Below are positions 1-8,410 of a stretch of DNA of 64,000 nucleotides, one piece after another. The stretch lies in contig CAYXQJ010000001.1 of assembly GCA_964467455.1 (NCBI GenBank), positions 62,001-126,000 of the forward strand. The letters run 5' to 3'. Under the pieces are notes generated by a model. That model ran no database searches. It was not told the origin of the DNA and was given only the letters and a program-made list of their open reading frames with translations. This DNA comes from OLB6 sp964467455 (GTDB lineage Bacteria; Bacteroidota; Ignavibacteria; Kapaibacteriales; Kapaibacteriaceae). The position numbers were made by a program, and so were the translations under genes. The first letter of the stretch is position 1. Each line of letters starts with the position of its first letter.

Positions 1-1033
1 CAACCTTCGATGGTGAACGAGGTGTCAAGACCTCGCGAATTTTTCCGTTGACGTCGCGTTGGACCATTTCGACAGCCCGACGCACCATGTTCTCAATGGC
101 CTTCGGACTTGATGATCCATGTCCGATGATCACCACACCGTTGATACCGAGTAACGGCACGCCGCCATATTCCTGATAATCCATTCCGCGAAGAACATTC
201 TTGAGGATCGGTGCGAACATACCGACCAAGAGTTTATTGACGATGCTTCGTGAGGCAAAATCACGAAATCGTGATTTGAGAAACCCAAGGATGCTCTCGG
301 CAAACTTCAATACGATGTTTCCTTCGAAACCGTCGCAGACCACCACATCGACCGTGCCTTTGAGGATATCACGCCCTTCTACGTTGCCGACGAAATTGAT
401 CGGCGCGGTCTTGAGGAGTTCATGGGTCTCCTGCGCGATCAGCGTTCCTTTGCTCTCTTCTTCACCCACATTCAGCAGTCCAACTCGCGGTTGCTCCGTT
501 CCCAGCATCATCTCTGTGTAGATACTTCCCATCACGGCATAGTCGTGCAGGAACTTTGGCTTGCTGTCAACGTTGGCACCAACGTCAACCAGCAGCGTTG
601 GACGTCCGGTCTCCGTCGGAAAGAAGGAACCGATCGTCGGACGGCTAACACCGGGAAGTCGTCCACAGACCATCGTCGACGTGGCCATCACTGCGCCGGT
701 ATTGCCTGCGGAAACAAAGGCGTCCACCTTTCCCTGCCGCATCATTTCCAGGCCGATGTAGAGTGATGATTCCTTGCGCGACTTCACGATCGTCGCCGGT
801 TCATCCCCCATGGCCACCACATCCGGTGCATGGACAATAGTCACATTGGCGGGAAGGGGCGACTGGTTCGATATCTCGTTGATCCGGTCTTCGCGACCGA
901 TCAGAAAGAGTTCGAGGTCGTCGGGTAGTGCGGACAACGCTTGAAGGGAACCGCGCACCTCATTTGACGGTGCATGGTCCCCTCCCATAGCATCCACGGC
1001 AACGCGGACGCGGCGTGATTCAGAACGGATCAA
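1..1033 (-). CDS. plsX: Phosphate acyltransferase PlsX (3' end cut by window edge)
   Basis: PlsX makes acyl-phosphate from acyl-ACP, the first committed step of the PlsX/PlsY phospholipid pathway, at the inner face of the membrane. The frame opens at a TTG that overlaps the rpmF stop (TTGA), preceded by GAGGTAGG, and runs 344 codons to the window edge. The family is usually 330-350 aa, so only a few C-terminal residues can be missing. Visible family motifs are VAVDAMGGDH near residue 10, SAGNTGAVMATS in the middle and VDVGANVDSKPKF after it. The rpmF-plsX pairing is a classic bacterial arrangement and supports the call. Confidence 0.95.
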   Translation of the reverse strand, partial: MIRSESRRVRVAVDAMGGDHAPSNEVRGSLQALSALPDDLELFLIGREDRINEISNQSPLPANVTIVHAPDVVAMGDEPATIVKSRKESSLYIGLEMMRQGKVDAFVSAGNTGAVMATSTMVCGRLPGVSRPTIGSFFPTETGRPTLLVDVGANVDSKPKFLHDYAVMGSIYTEMMLGTEQPRVGLLNVGEEESKGTLIAQETHELLKTAPINFVGNVEGRDILKGTVDVVVCDGFEGNIVLKFAESILGFLKSRFRDFASRSIVNKLLVGMFAPILKNVLRGMDYQEYGGVPLLGINGVVIIGHGSSSPKAIENMVRRAVEMVQRDVNGKIREVLTPRSPSKV

Positions 1034-1206
1034 CCTACCTCGATGATCTTGCGACCGTTGTAGTATCCACAGGTGTGACACACTACGTGTGGTTGCTTGG
1101 CTGCACTACAGTTCGGGCAGCTCACAACCGAGGGAGCCGACGCTTTGTAGTGCGTACGGCGCTTAGCTGAGCGAGACTTGGAATGTCTCCGTTTTGGATT
1201 TGGCAT
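1030..1206 (-). CDS. rpmF: 50S ribosomal protein L32
   Basis: This 58-aa basic protein begins MPNPKRRHSKSR, the standard L32 N-terminus, and carries two CxxC pairs (Cys30/33 and Cys43/46), so it is the zinc-binding form of L32. It is a structural protein of the large ribosomal subunit. It sits between yceD and plsX, with its stop overlapping the plsX TTG start. The three genes form the usual yceD-rpmF-plsX operon linking ribosome and lipid synthesis. Confidence 0.97.
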   Translation of the reverse strand: MPNPKRRHSKSRSAKRRTHYKASAPSVVSCPNCSAAKQPHVVCHTCGYYNGRKIIEVG

Positions 1207-1209
1207 GGC

Positions 1210-1767
1210 TTATTCTCCGGTTTTTTTGGTTTCGATCGATGATGTCAACTTCCTCAATGCTGCCCACCGATCATCGGTCGGTGGTTCTGCGTGCTCATTC
1301 AGTTCAGGATGAAGTTCTTCAAGTTCTAGGTCCCGATATGCCGGTGCGACCCGTTTCATCGGTAGCGATAACTGTAGTTCTTGACGAACATCATCCGTGA
1401 TGTCAATGTGATTGTGGTCGTCGCGGATCCCGTGCACTTCGTCCGGTTCAACATCGGTGCCTACTTGTTGCGCGGCTAGTTCGTTGTCGATCCGATACTC
1501 CAGTGAGATCGTTGGCGTCAGGACCTCCACATACTCTTCAAGCGATCGATCGCACAGCAAAAGGGCATTGGCTGTGATCGTTGCCTGAATGTGAAGGCGC
1601 TTCCCTAACCTCTGCAACACCCCCGTGACGGACACCGACCCTTGGAACTCATCGCTTAGTCCAGGGATCGATCGCGCATCGACTTCGTGTTCGAAGGGAT
1701 GATCCCCGTCCTTGATGGCAATGAGCGATAGCGATATGGTGCCAGTCTTGTGCATAGGTTCGGCCAC
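1210..1767 (-). CDS. yceD: YceD/DUF177 family protein
   Basis: This 185-aa protein of the DUF177 (YceD) family is encoded directly upstream of rpmF, its usual place. In E. coli YceD is needed for normal 23S rRNA accumulation; the exact role is not established. The family core is seen in the central part, with a predicted beta-rich region around VTGVLQRLGKRLHIQATIT and the CDRSLEEY segment near residues 72-79. The C-terminal third is acidic and ends in a helical KLTSSIETKKTG tail. The start is either GTG 1767, almost leaderless relative to the promoter at 1775-1805, or ATG 1755. Confidence 0.85.
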   Translation of the reverse strand: MAEPMHKTGTISLSLIAIKDGDHPFEHEVDARSIPGLSDEFQGSVSVTGVLQRLGKRLHIQATITANALLLCDRSLEEYVEVLTPTISLEYRIDNELAAQQVGTDVEPDEVHGIRDDHNHIDITDDVRQELQLSLPMKRVAPAYRDLELEELHPELNEHAEPPTDDRWAALRKLTSSIETKKTGE

Positions 1768-1774
1768 AAGACAA

Positions 1775-1805
1775 CAAATATACGGGCTAAGCCATTGAAT
1801 TCAAA
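1775..1805 (-). promoter_or_regulatory. Bacteroidota-type promoter of yceD-rpmF-plsX
   Basis: On the minus strand the sequence reads TTTG, then exactly 19 bases, then TATATTTG. This matches the known Bacteroidetes promoter form (-33 TTTG, -7 TAnnTTTG, about 19-20 bp apart). If the -7 G lies at about -4, transcription starts near 1771, only a few bases before GTG 1767. Confidence 0.75.
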
Positions 1806-1810
1806 GAACC

Positions 1811-3562
1811 TCAGCAGCCGAGGGCATTGAGGTTCTTTTTGGCGCTTTCGTTGGCCGGATCGATCTTGAGCAGTTCGCGATACTGCCTACAAGCCGCCTC
1901 CTTGTTACCCAGGCCCTGGTAGCCGATCGCTGAATACAACATGAGCCACTTGTTTTGGGCATCGAGCTTGAGGCCTGCTGCGCAGCGCTCAACAATAGGG
2001 GCCCAGGCCTTTGCCGTAGCATCCAGACCGTTGAGTTTCAGCATCGCAGAGATGGCTGCTGAGACATCTTCCTTGCGAGCTCCTTCGGCCGTTCCGGCCG
2101 TGATCACCTGACCATACAGCTCACGAGCCTTGGCTTCGTCCCCTTTTACCTGGTAGGTCTCTGCCAGGCGGGAGGTCACGTATCCGTTCTTTGGATCTTT
2201 TTGCAGCGAGAGTTCATATTGGGCGATCGCGCTGTCCACCAGACTGTCAGCGAAGAAATTGTTGCCGATCAGCATGTAGATCTTGCCGTCAAGGGAGTCG
2301 GTACAGTTTGCCAAGCGTTGACGGAAGATCTGATTCGCTTGCGCATTCAGGCGTTTTTGGCTCAACAACAAGCCATAACGAAACATGAAGGTACACTCCT
2401 TGGGGTCACGAGCCGCCGCTTCGCCCATCGTGGCGATCGCGCGTGCGGTGTCCCCCGCCAACACGGCCGCGAACCCGGCATACCAGATGTCCTTCGGCTC
2501 CCAACTTCCCGTTGGGATGCCGCTCTGATAGGCCTCCTGATACGCCGTGGTCGCCCCCTTCCAATCCTTCGAGAGGAAGAGGCAGCGGGCGATCTTCAAC
2601 CCAACCTGTCCTTTGAGACTGTCGATCCGTTCGGCGGCGGCCGACAAATGGATGCGGGCCTCGTCACAATTGTTGAGTTCGTAGAACGAGCTGCCGAGAT
2701 ACCAGGATGCGATCGCTTCACCTGTACCGATCGGACGCAGACTGCGGTACTCCAGCAGTGCCCTTGTGGCTTCTTTATACTTCTTGGCGAGGAAGAAGAT
2801 CTTCCCTTGTTCGAACCATGCTCGTGCATTTCGAGGATCTAGCTGTCCGACCTTATTCCACTCCACAAGCGAGCGCTTGAACAATTCGTTCGCGAGGTCG
2901 TCATCAGATTCTCGGTTGGCCTGTTTCCAATAGCACTCGGCGAGTGAAAAGTGGGCCTGTACAAGTTCGGGTTGGATGCTAATGGCCTTTTCAAAATTCT
3001 GGACGGCCAGCTCCAACACCGGCTGGGGCTTGTACTTGAAGTACAACAGACCCAACGCCATATAGGCATCGGCGCTGTTGGGGAAGTCCTTCTTTGCAGT
3101 CGTGGCTACCAACTCGGCAGCTTGCAGCGAATCGGCCTCGACGAGAGCGTTCACCAACGACAATGCGGTCTCGACGTCCTTGCTCTTCTTGTACGACTTG
3201 CGGAGAAGATCCGAGGCAAGTGTTGCTTCCCCACCCCGTACGAGGGCCTCGGCATACATACGAACATATTCGGCCTCATCGTCATCGATGCTATAGAGAC
3301 GTTTACCATAGCTCTTCGCCGTATCGAGGAGATCCAATTCAGTATAGATCTTCGTTGCCAACAACAAGACCTTCGGATCATCCGGACTTGCTTTGACAAG
3401 GGGGCGGATGTGGGTCACCGCTTCAAAATAGTTGGCCGAATCGACGGCATCGGCAGCTCGCTCTAACGCCGATTGTGACCAGAGCGGTGTAGCTGAGATC
3501 AGGAGCAGGAGAATGACGAGTGATCTATTGAGGTACATGTTCGAGGATCGAGTAATGAGCAT
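1811..3562 (-). CDS. Exported tetratricopeptide-repeat protein
   Basis: This 583-aa protein is built almost entirely of TPR-like helical pairs (for example the stretches around AYMALGLLYFKYKP and LDPRNARAWFEQGKIFFLAKK). A signal peptide is visible if translation starts at the second Met (3538): MYLNRSLVILLLLISATPLW, probably cleaved after WSQ. The first ATG (3562) overlaps the stop of the upstream gene as TAATG, so coupled translation from there is also possible. It is the last gene of the exbB-exbD-exbD-tonB operon. A periplasmic scaffold for that complex is an inference from context, since TPRs only indicate protein-protein contacts. Confidence 0.85.
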   Translation of the reverse strand: MLITRSSNMYLNRSLVILLLLISATPLWSQSALERAADAVDSANYFEAVTHIRPLVKASPDDPKVLLLATKIYTELDLLDTAKSYGKRLYSIDDDEAEYVRMYAEALVRGGEATLASDLLRKSYKKSKDVETALSLVNALVEADSLQAAELVATTAKKDFPNSADAYMALGLLYFKYKPQPVLELAVQNFEKAISIQPELVQAHFSLAECYWKQANRESDDDLANELFKRSLVEWNKVGQLDPRNARAWFEQGKIFFLAKKYKEATRALLEYRSLRPIGTGEAIASWYLGSSFYELNNCDEARIHLSAAAERIDSLKGQVGLKIARCLFLSKDWKGATTAYQEAYQSGIPTGSWEPKDIWYAGFAAVLAGDTARAIATMGEAAARDPKECTFMFRYGLLLSQKRLNAQANQIFRQRLANCTDSLDGKIYMLIGNNFFADSLVDSAIAQYELSLQKDPKNGYVTSRLAETYQVKGDEAKARELYGQVITAGTAEGARKEDVSAAISAMLKLNGLDATAKAWAPIVERCAAGLKLDAQNKWLMLYSAIGYQGLGNKEAACRQYRELLKIDPANESAKKNLNALGC

Positions 3563-4497
3563 TATTCAGGAAGGATCAATTCGATCTTAGCATAACCCGG
3601 TTCGATCCCAGCCTCCAAAAAGGTTCGCTGGGCATTGGCATCACGTGCTACGAACAACATGAATCCAGACGGAAGGTTATAATTCCCGGCCTTATCGCGA
3701 AGGGCGATATAGATCGGTACAGGAAACGGATATTGTCCCATCACGAGGTAGGATTGGTGCACTGGTTTGGGTCTGACCCATGTACCGGCTGTATCTATGT
3801 AGCCAAGACGAAGCATCTTCACGTCGGTACGCTTGACCAGCTGCGATAGATAGCCAACGCCGATGAGCGTTGGATCGGCGGCAACACCGGCGATGGCAGA
3901 GTCAGTGGTACGCAATGACGCCACGGTGCCCGTGGCGGGTGTAGCGCCTCCAAGCACAACATTCATGAGATTGCCGAACACCGATGATCTTGAATCGGGC
4001 ACGATAAAGGTCGGAGACTTGGTGATCTTAGGATAGACCGTCTTTGCAACAGTACCTCCCTTAAGCCAAGTCTTGATATCCTCTGCGCTGAGAGTGTCGT
4101 ATGGGAAGGTCTTGGCGACATAAAAGACCAGTGCATCCCGAGCGATCAAGGTACGCGGAAACCCGTCTGCACCGCGGTCAGCAGCGATGATGGTGTCTTC
4201 TTCCGGCAGCCAATCCCGTGCGATCGCAAGAGCTCTGGCTTCGTGTCGTAACAGTGCCGCCGACCCATCAAAGGCGTTGATCGCCTTCAGCGTGACCGAT
4301 GCCTTGGGATTGGCCTTGTCATACAGTGCCTTGGCTGGTCCGAGAAGATCGAGGATCTCTTCGTCACAATAGATCTCGGCAGTGCCTTCAACAGCGGTCT
4401 CGATCGGTTTGTCACCACCACCGCCTTGTGGACCGCAGCCACTAAGGACCGATCCGGCGAAGATCAGTGCGGTCAGGAGATGAAAACTGGTATTCAT
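3562..4497 (-). CDS. PstS-like phosphate-type substrate-binding lipoprotein
   Basis: This 311-aa protein has a lipoprotein signal peptide (MNTSFHLLTALIFAGSVLSG followed by Cys21, lipobox LSGC). The body resembles the PBP-like/PstS family: an early TAEIYCDEEI strand, a hydrophobic RDALVFYVAK segment, IVPDSRSSVFGNLM near the ligand cleft, and a late GYLSQLVKRTDVKMLRLGY region. The ATG overlaps the stop of the 59-aa gene as ATGA, which fixes the start. PstS binds phosphate for an ABC importer, but no pstCAB genes follow. Its place inside a TonB operon suggests a periplasmic role tied to TonB-driven uptake (inference). The ligand is unknown. Confidence 0.75.
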   Translation of the reverse strand: MNTSFHLLTALIFAGSVLSGCGPQGGGGDKPIETAVEGTAEIYCDEEILDLLGPAKALYDKANPKASVTLKAINAFDGSAALLRHEARALAIARDWLPEEDTIIAADRGADGFPRTLIARDALVFYVAKTFPYDTLSAEDIKTWLKGGTVAKTVYPKITKSPTFIVPDSRSSVFGNLMNVVLGGATPATGTVASLRTTDSAIAGVAADPTLIGVGYLSQLVKRTDVKMLRLGYIDTAGTWVRPKPVHQSYLVMGQYPFPVPIYIALRDKAGNYNLPSGFMLFVARDANAQRTFLEAGIEPGYAKIELILPE

Positions 4498-4673
4498 TGG
4501 ACTTTTCGTTGATGCAAGTACGTGATCAGGCGATACGTACCAAACAGGAAGACGACAGACCCAAAGACTTCGTGGAATGGTGATGGACTGTTTTCTGCCG
4601 GGCCTAAACCAAACGCGATCCCAAGGCCGACGATGGCGACAAGGGATCGCGTCAAGATGTTTATCAGATGCAT
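4494..4673 (-). CDS. Small membrane protein of the TonB operon (59 aa)
   Basis: This short frame of 59 codons, MHLINILTRSLVAIVGLGIA at its start, lies between tonB and the PstS-like gene. It begins 3 bases after the tonB stop and its TGA overlaps the next ATG (ATGA), so it fits the operon exactly. It has two hydrophobic stretches (about residues 9-24 and 37-51) separated by a polar loop AENSPSPFHE, suggesting a two-helix inner-membrane protein. I do not recognise a named family. The tight coupling on both sides is the main evidence that it is real. Confidence 0.7.
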   Translation of the reverse strand: MHLINILTRSLVAIVGLGIAFGLGPAENSPSPFHEVFGSVVFLFGTYRLITYLHQRKVQ

Positions 4674-4676
4674 CCT

Positions 4677-5462
4677 TTAGCGGAGTGCGAACTTGATCGG
4701 AATGCGAACCCACGTACGGACCGGGTTGCCATTCTGGATCGCCGGTGTAAAGACCGTCTCGCGGACAGCCTCGACAGCACTCTTATTCAACAACTCATTA
4801 TCGGAATCGATGATCTGCGTCTTTTCGACCTTACCATCTTTACCAACAAGTGCAGCCACGGTAACGGTACCTTCGATACCGTTTCTGCGGGCAATGTCTG
4901 GATACTTCGCGCGACGCTGAACGTCAGCGTAGTCAAAGTCCGGTTCTTTCTCGACAGCAATGAACTCGTCGACATCAGGATCTTCTTCACGAGCTTCGAT
5001 CTTGACGTCAGACACGCCGATGTTATCGCTAAAACCGTCGAAGTCGCTACCGTCACCGCCAATGGCCGATGTACGGTTGATCTCATCGATATTCGCAAAG
5101 TCTTTCACGTCTTCAGCGATCTCGGCATCGGGCACGGCTACCGGTGTGCCGGCGCGAGCAGCCGGTCCGGAAACCGGTGGCACTGCCGTTGGCGGTGGTG
5201 GCGGTGGCGCCTCCGCATCATTGGATGGCGGCGGTGGCAGTGCATCGAGACTTACTCGCGTCACTTTGACCTTGACCACATTTGGGGGTGGAAAAAACCA
5301 CGACTCGAGTAGCTTGTAGCTAAAAGAAAACAAGGCCAAGAGCAACAGCAACGACATCGTGACATAGAATGCCCGCTTCGTGTTGCGCTCGATAATAGCT
5401 TTGAATTCGGATGCCCCGTAACGAAGGGTCTCCATCGGATTTGATGCGGCTACGGTACTCAT
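4677..5462 (-). CDS. tonB: Energy transducer TonB
   Basis: This 261-aa protein has an N-terminal cytoplasmic segment, one membrane helix (about residues 31-52, AFYVTMSLLLLLALFSF), a periplasmic proline-rich part (FFPPP, LPPPP and a run of six Pro around residues 88-93) and a C-terminal TonB domain with YPDIARRNGIEGTVTV and VRETVFTPAIQNG. TonB transmits proton-motive energy from ExbB/ExbD to outer-membrane receptors. The ATG overlaps the exbD stop (ATGA). The C-terminus closes with the usual IPIKF-type strand. Confidence 0.93.
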   Translation of the reverse strand: MSTVAASNPMETLRYGASEFKAIIERNTKRAFYVTMSLLLLLALFSFSYKLLESWFFPPPNVVKVKVTRVSLDALPPPPSNDAEAPPPPPPTAVPPVSGPAARAGTPVAVPDAEIAEDVKDFANIDEINRTSAIGGDGSDFDGFSDNIGVSDVKIEAREEDPDVDEFIAVEKEPDFDYADVQRRAKYPDIARRNGIEGTVTVAALVGKDGKVEKTQIIDSDNELLNKSAVEAVRETVFTPAIQNGNPVRTWVRIPIKFALR

Positions 5463-6013
5463 AGTCCTTTCAACTCCTCTGCATCCTTCGCCAAAAATGG
5501 GGCCACGGTGAACTTCCGCTTTCGCTCATTGATGCCCGCGCGTTTCAACCCCTCAATGATCTCCGGTTCTGCCGAATTCAGCTCGTCCAAGATCTCCACA
5601 ACGAGGCCATAGGGAGCATTGCCGTCGGCCTTGAGGGTAACGATACAACGATTCTTGAGCGCGACGTTCTGGTCGACAACGATCTTGCGAAGTTCCTTCT
5701 TGCTCTTGATCTGCTCAGGAGCGTCTGAACCCATATTATAGAAGATCTTGCCGGCTTCGCTGACCCGAAGGATCAGGAGCTCAGACTCTCGAACTTCAAC
5801 TTCTTTTTCAAGCTCAGGCGGGACGTTCATCTCCATGGTTTGTGGAGTGATCATCGACGTTGTGAGCATGAAGAATGTCAACAAAAGGAAGGTGATGTCG
5901 ACAAGGGGCGTCATGTCCAATCGGAAACCGACGCGTTTCTTCGCCTTCCGTTTTCCGGACTTGCCCCGTTTTTGTTTTCCTCCACCGCCTAGCGCTTCAC
6001 CGCCACCAGCCAT
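5459..6013 (-). CDS. exbD: ExbD/TolR family biopolymer transport protein (second copy)
   Basis: This 184-aa protein has a Lys/Gly-rich cytoplasmic N-terminus (GGGGKQKRGKSGKRKAKKR), then the ExbD/TolR signature DMTPLVDITFLLLTFFMLTT with the membrane Asp of DITF that takes part in proton flow. A periplasmic domain of about 130 residues follows. An AGGAG site precedes the ATG. It is adjacent to, and clearly paralogous with, the exbD at 6063-6590. Two tandem exbD genes per exbB are common in Bacteroidota. Confidence 0.92.
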   Translation of the reverse strand: MAGGGEALGGGGKQKRGKSGKRKAKKRVGFRLDMTPLVDITFLLLTFFMLTTSMITPQTMEMNVPPELEKEVEVRESELLILRVSEAGKIFYNMGSDAPEQIKSKKELRKIVVDQNVALKNRCIVTLKADGNAPYGLVVEILDELNSAEPEIIEGLKRAGINERKRKFTVAPFLAKDAEELKGL

Positions 6014-6062
6014 GGGTACTCCTGTTCAAAAAGTCTATGCGTAGTTAGGGTATGCCGGAGGA

Positions 6063-6590
6063 TCACATTCCGCCGGTCTTCTTCTCGGTCACAAAGTTGA
6101 ACGTCGTCGCGCGCTTCTTGCGCATCTCATTGACGGCCAACTCGACCCATTTATACTTGATGCGTTTGTCGGCATCAACGGCAAACTGTGCTCGAGGATT
6201 AACGATCCGTGCTCGCTCGATCGCTGAGCCTAGCCACGTTGTATCCGTGAACTTGAACAACGCTGTTGACAGCTTTGCGTCCGGATACTTCAACGCGACC
6301 ATTTGCTCGGCAAGTTTCGCGATGTCTTGCTCGTTGACCATCGAGAGATACCACGCCGTGTCTTTCTTCACGGAGTCGATCCCGATCTTGATCATCACCA
6401 AGTCCTTCTCCGGCAGCTTCGCCGTATCAGACTGTGTCTGCGGACGCTTGATGGTGAACTTCTGCTCGCTCTCCGCTTCATTACGGAACTTGGCCGTGAA
6501 CATGAAGAACGTCAGCAGAAGGAAGGTGATGTCAACGAGCGGCGTCATGTCCAGCACGAAGCCAAGTCGTTTCTTTTTGATCTTCGACAT
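6063..6590 (-). CDS. exbD: ExbD/TolR family biopolymer transport protein (first copy)
   Basis: This 175-aa protein has a short basic N-terminus (MSKIKKKRLGFVL) and the ExbD signature DMTPLVDITFLLLTFFMFTA, followed by a periplasmic domain ending in a basic tail (RKKRATTFNFVTEKK). It forms the stator/proton channel with ExbB and energises TonB. It shares the membrane segment almost residue for residue with the next exbD, but the periplasmic parts have diverged, so the two probably form a heteromeric pair (inference). An AGGA site lies upstream of the ATG. Confidence 0.92.
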   Translation of the reverse strand: MSKIKKKRLGFVLDMTPLVDITFLLLTFFMFTAKFRNEAESEQKFTIKRPQTQSDTAKLPEKDLVMIKIGIDSVKKDTAWYLSMVNEQDIAKLAEQMVALKYPDAKLSTALFKFTDTTWLGSAIERARIVNPRAQFAVDADKRIKYKWVELAVNEMRKKRATTFNFVTEKKTGGM

Positions 6591-6615
6591 GTCGATTCCT
6601 GTTGGTGGGGTCTTG

Positions 6616-7410
6616 TTAGACCTTTGCTCCGACGCGGATCGAGAGGGTCTCCATCAGGTCCAGGATGGCTTCATCCATGGTGTAGACGAAGTTGTCGACC
6701 TTTACCGTAAAGAAGTTATACGCAACGATCGAGATGATAGCCGCGATCAAACCGCCGGCGGTGTTATACAATGCTTCCGAGATACCGATGGAAAGCTGCT
6801 GAGCAGATACGGTGCCTCCAGAGCCAAGGGCGGCGAAGGCGCGGATCATACCGACCGTTGTTCCCAACAAACCGATCATCGTAGAAACAGAAGCAACCGT
6901 CGAAAGAATTGGGAGGTTTTTCTCAAGAAGCGGCGTTTCAAGATTCATGTTTTCGTCAATTGTGCGCTGCACTTCAGCGAGCTTCTGTTCACTGTTCAAC
7001 GATCCGTCCTTTTCAACGGAGCTGAAGCGTTCGATCGCGGCACGAAGGATATTCGCAAGGCTTCCCTTTTGACCATCGCAAGCGGCGATAGCACCCTTGA
7101 AGTCGCCCTTATTCACGCTTTCGATCACCGACTTTGCGAACGAATTCATGTTGGAAGAACCAGAGGCCTTGCCGATGGACAGAAATCGTTCAACGGTGAA
7201 TGTAATGGCCATGAGTACACAGGCGATGAGCAGGCCTACAAGCCAACCACCGGTGTAGATCATGCCAAGCGCATTTTGCGGATTGTGCATGTCTACGACA
7301 CCGGATTTCGGATCGGTAAAGTTGCCTTCGGCCCCAAGTACCAGAAAGAACACGGCATACGCTGCAATAAGACACAGCAAGATGATTAGCGCATTCGTCA
7401 GGTTCTTCAT
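6616..7410 (-). CDS. exbB: MotA/TolQ/ExbB proton channel family protein
   Basis: This 264-aa inner-membrane protein has helices at about residues 5-26, 54-72, 158-180 and 202-226. The family core is the pair ILSTVASVSTMIGLLGTTVGM and ALYNTAGGLIAAIISIVAYN. It forms the proton channel that powers TonB. It is the first gene of a minus-strand operon continuing exbD, exbD, tonB, 59-aa protein, PstS-like lipoprotein and TPR protein. The 110 bp upstream of it, to the prmC stop, should hold the promoter; I see only a weak TAGTTTAG match there. Confidence 0.92.
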   Translation of the reverse strand: MKNLTNALIILLCLIAAYAVFFLVLGAEGNFTDPKSGVVDMHNPQNALGMIYTGGWLVGLLIACVLMAITFTVERFLSIGKASGSSNMNSFAKSVIESVNKGDFKGAIAACDGQKGSLANILRAAIERFSSVEKDGSLNSEQKLAEVQRTIDENMNLETPLLEKNLPILSTVASVSTMIGLLGTTVGMIRAFAALGSGGTVSAQQLSIGISEALYNTAGGLIAAIISIVAYNFFTVKVDNFVYTMDEAILDLMETLSIRVGAKV

Positions 7411-7519
7411 TACGTTACCCTTAATGGAACTGTACAGTGAGATGAATTGAATTGACTTCGTACGGAAACTCTAAACTACGAAAAACTCTCCGCAAGGGAC
7501 ATGGTATTGACACACCTCA

Positions 7520-8410
7520 TTACCGATTAGTAACAGGCGGACGTTCGATCAAGAGTACTCTTGAGATGCCAGAGAGGTCTTCGATGGTCGTTACGGTCCA
7601 GTCGCCGGGCCATATGGACCGTACCTGCTCCTCTTGCCCCCATCCCAGCTCCACAGCGATGATACCACCCGGAAGGAGAATGGCCTCTGCCTGCTGTGCC
7701 AATCGCTCATAGAATGACAGGCCATTGGCATCATCCGTCAAAGCCATGTGCGGCTCAAAATCCCGCACCTCTTCCTGTAGGTGTGGAACTTCCGACATTG
7801 GGATGTACGGAGGGTTCATGGTGATCACGTCGAATCGGTCATCGATCACGTCAGTAAGGAAATTCAGATGTAGGCGTCTGAAACGATCGCGTACGCCGAG
7901 CGTTGCCGCATTCCCTTCTGCAACAGCCAGAGCACCTTCACTGCGATCGACTGCCGTCCATTCACTGGTTTCTACATGCTTGGCGATCGTGATCGGAATA
8001 CAACCACTCCCCGTCCCGATATCGAGACATGTGAGGGGGCGACCTGCCTGCCCCCTAGCCCATGTGATCACAGTATCGACCAGGTGTTCCGTTTCCGGAC
8101 GCGGGATAAGGACGTTGGGATCGACGTGGAATGAGAGTGAATAGAATTCGGCGATGCCGGTGATGTACTGCAAGGGTTCGTGGTGCGCGCGACGGGTCAC
8201 AAGTCCGCGAAGGTGTTCGCGTTCTTCCTTGAGCAGTGGTCGTTCAAAGTCCGAATACAGTTGGATCCGAGAGCAGCCCAACACGTGGCATAAGAGGAGC
8301 TCCATCGTCAAGCGTGGTGAATCCACGTCCTTTTGACGAAAGAACTCCGTCCCCCAGCGGATCAGCTCCAGAACGGTCCATTGTTTCTCATGACTTGGAC
8401 GGTGTGGCAT
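7520..8410 (-). CDS. prmC: Peptide chain release factor N5-glutamine methyltransferase
   Basis: This 296-aa SAM-dependent methyltransferase methylates the GGQ glutamine of release factors. It shows the class I SAM-binding loop DIGTGSGCIPITIAK and the diagnostic NPPYIP catalytic motif, with an N-terminal helical domain ending around YITGIAEFYSLSF. I chose the ATG at 8410 (MPHRPSHEKQ), which overlaps the end of carB by 23 bp; a start at 8446 would only add a poorly structured dozen residues. It has its own stop at 7520. Confidence 0.93.
   Translation of the reverse strand: MPHRPSHEKQWTVLELIRWGTEFFRQKDVDSPRLTMELLLCHVLGCSRIQLYSDFERPLLKEEREHLRGLVTRRAHHEPLQYITGIAEFYSLSFHVDPNVLIPRPETEHLVDTVITWARGQAGRPLTCLDIGTGSGCIPITIAKHVETSEWTAVDRSEGALAVAEGNAATLGVRDRFRRLHLNFLTDVIDDRFDVITMNPPYIPMSEVPHLQEEVRDFEPHMALTDDANGLSFYERLAQQAEAILLPGGIIAVELGWGQEEQVRSIWPGDWTVTTIEDLSGISRVLLIERPPVTNR

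Noticed and set aside
6052..7389. 445-aa plus-strand open frame
   Set aside because: Antisense to exbB and exbD, no recognisable domains, no ribosome site; a shadow of the real genes.
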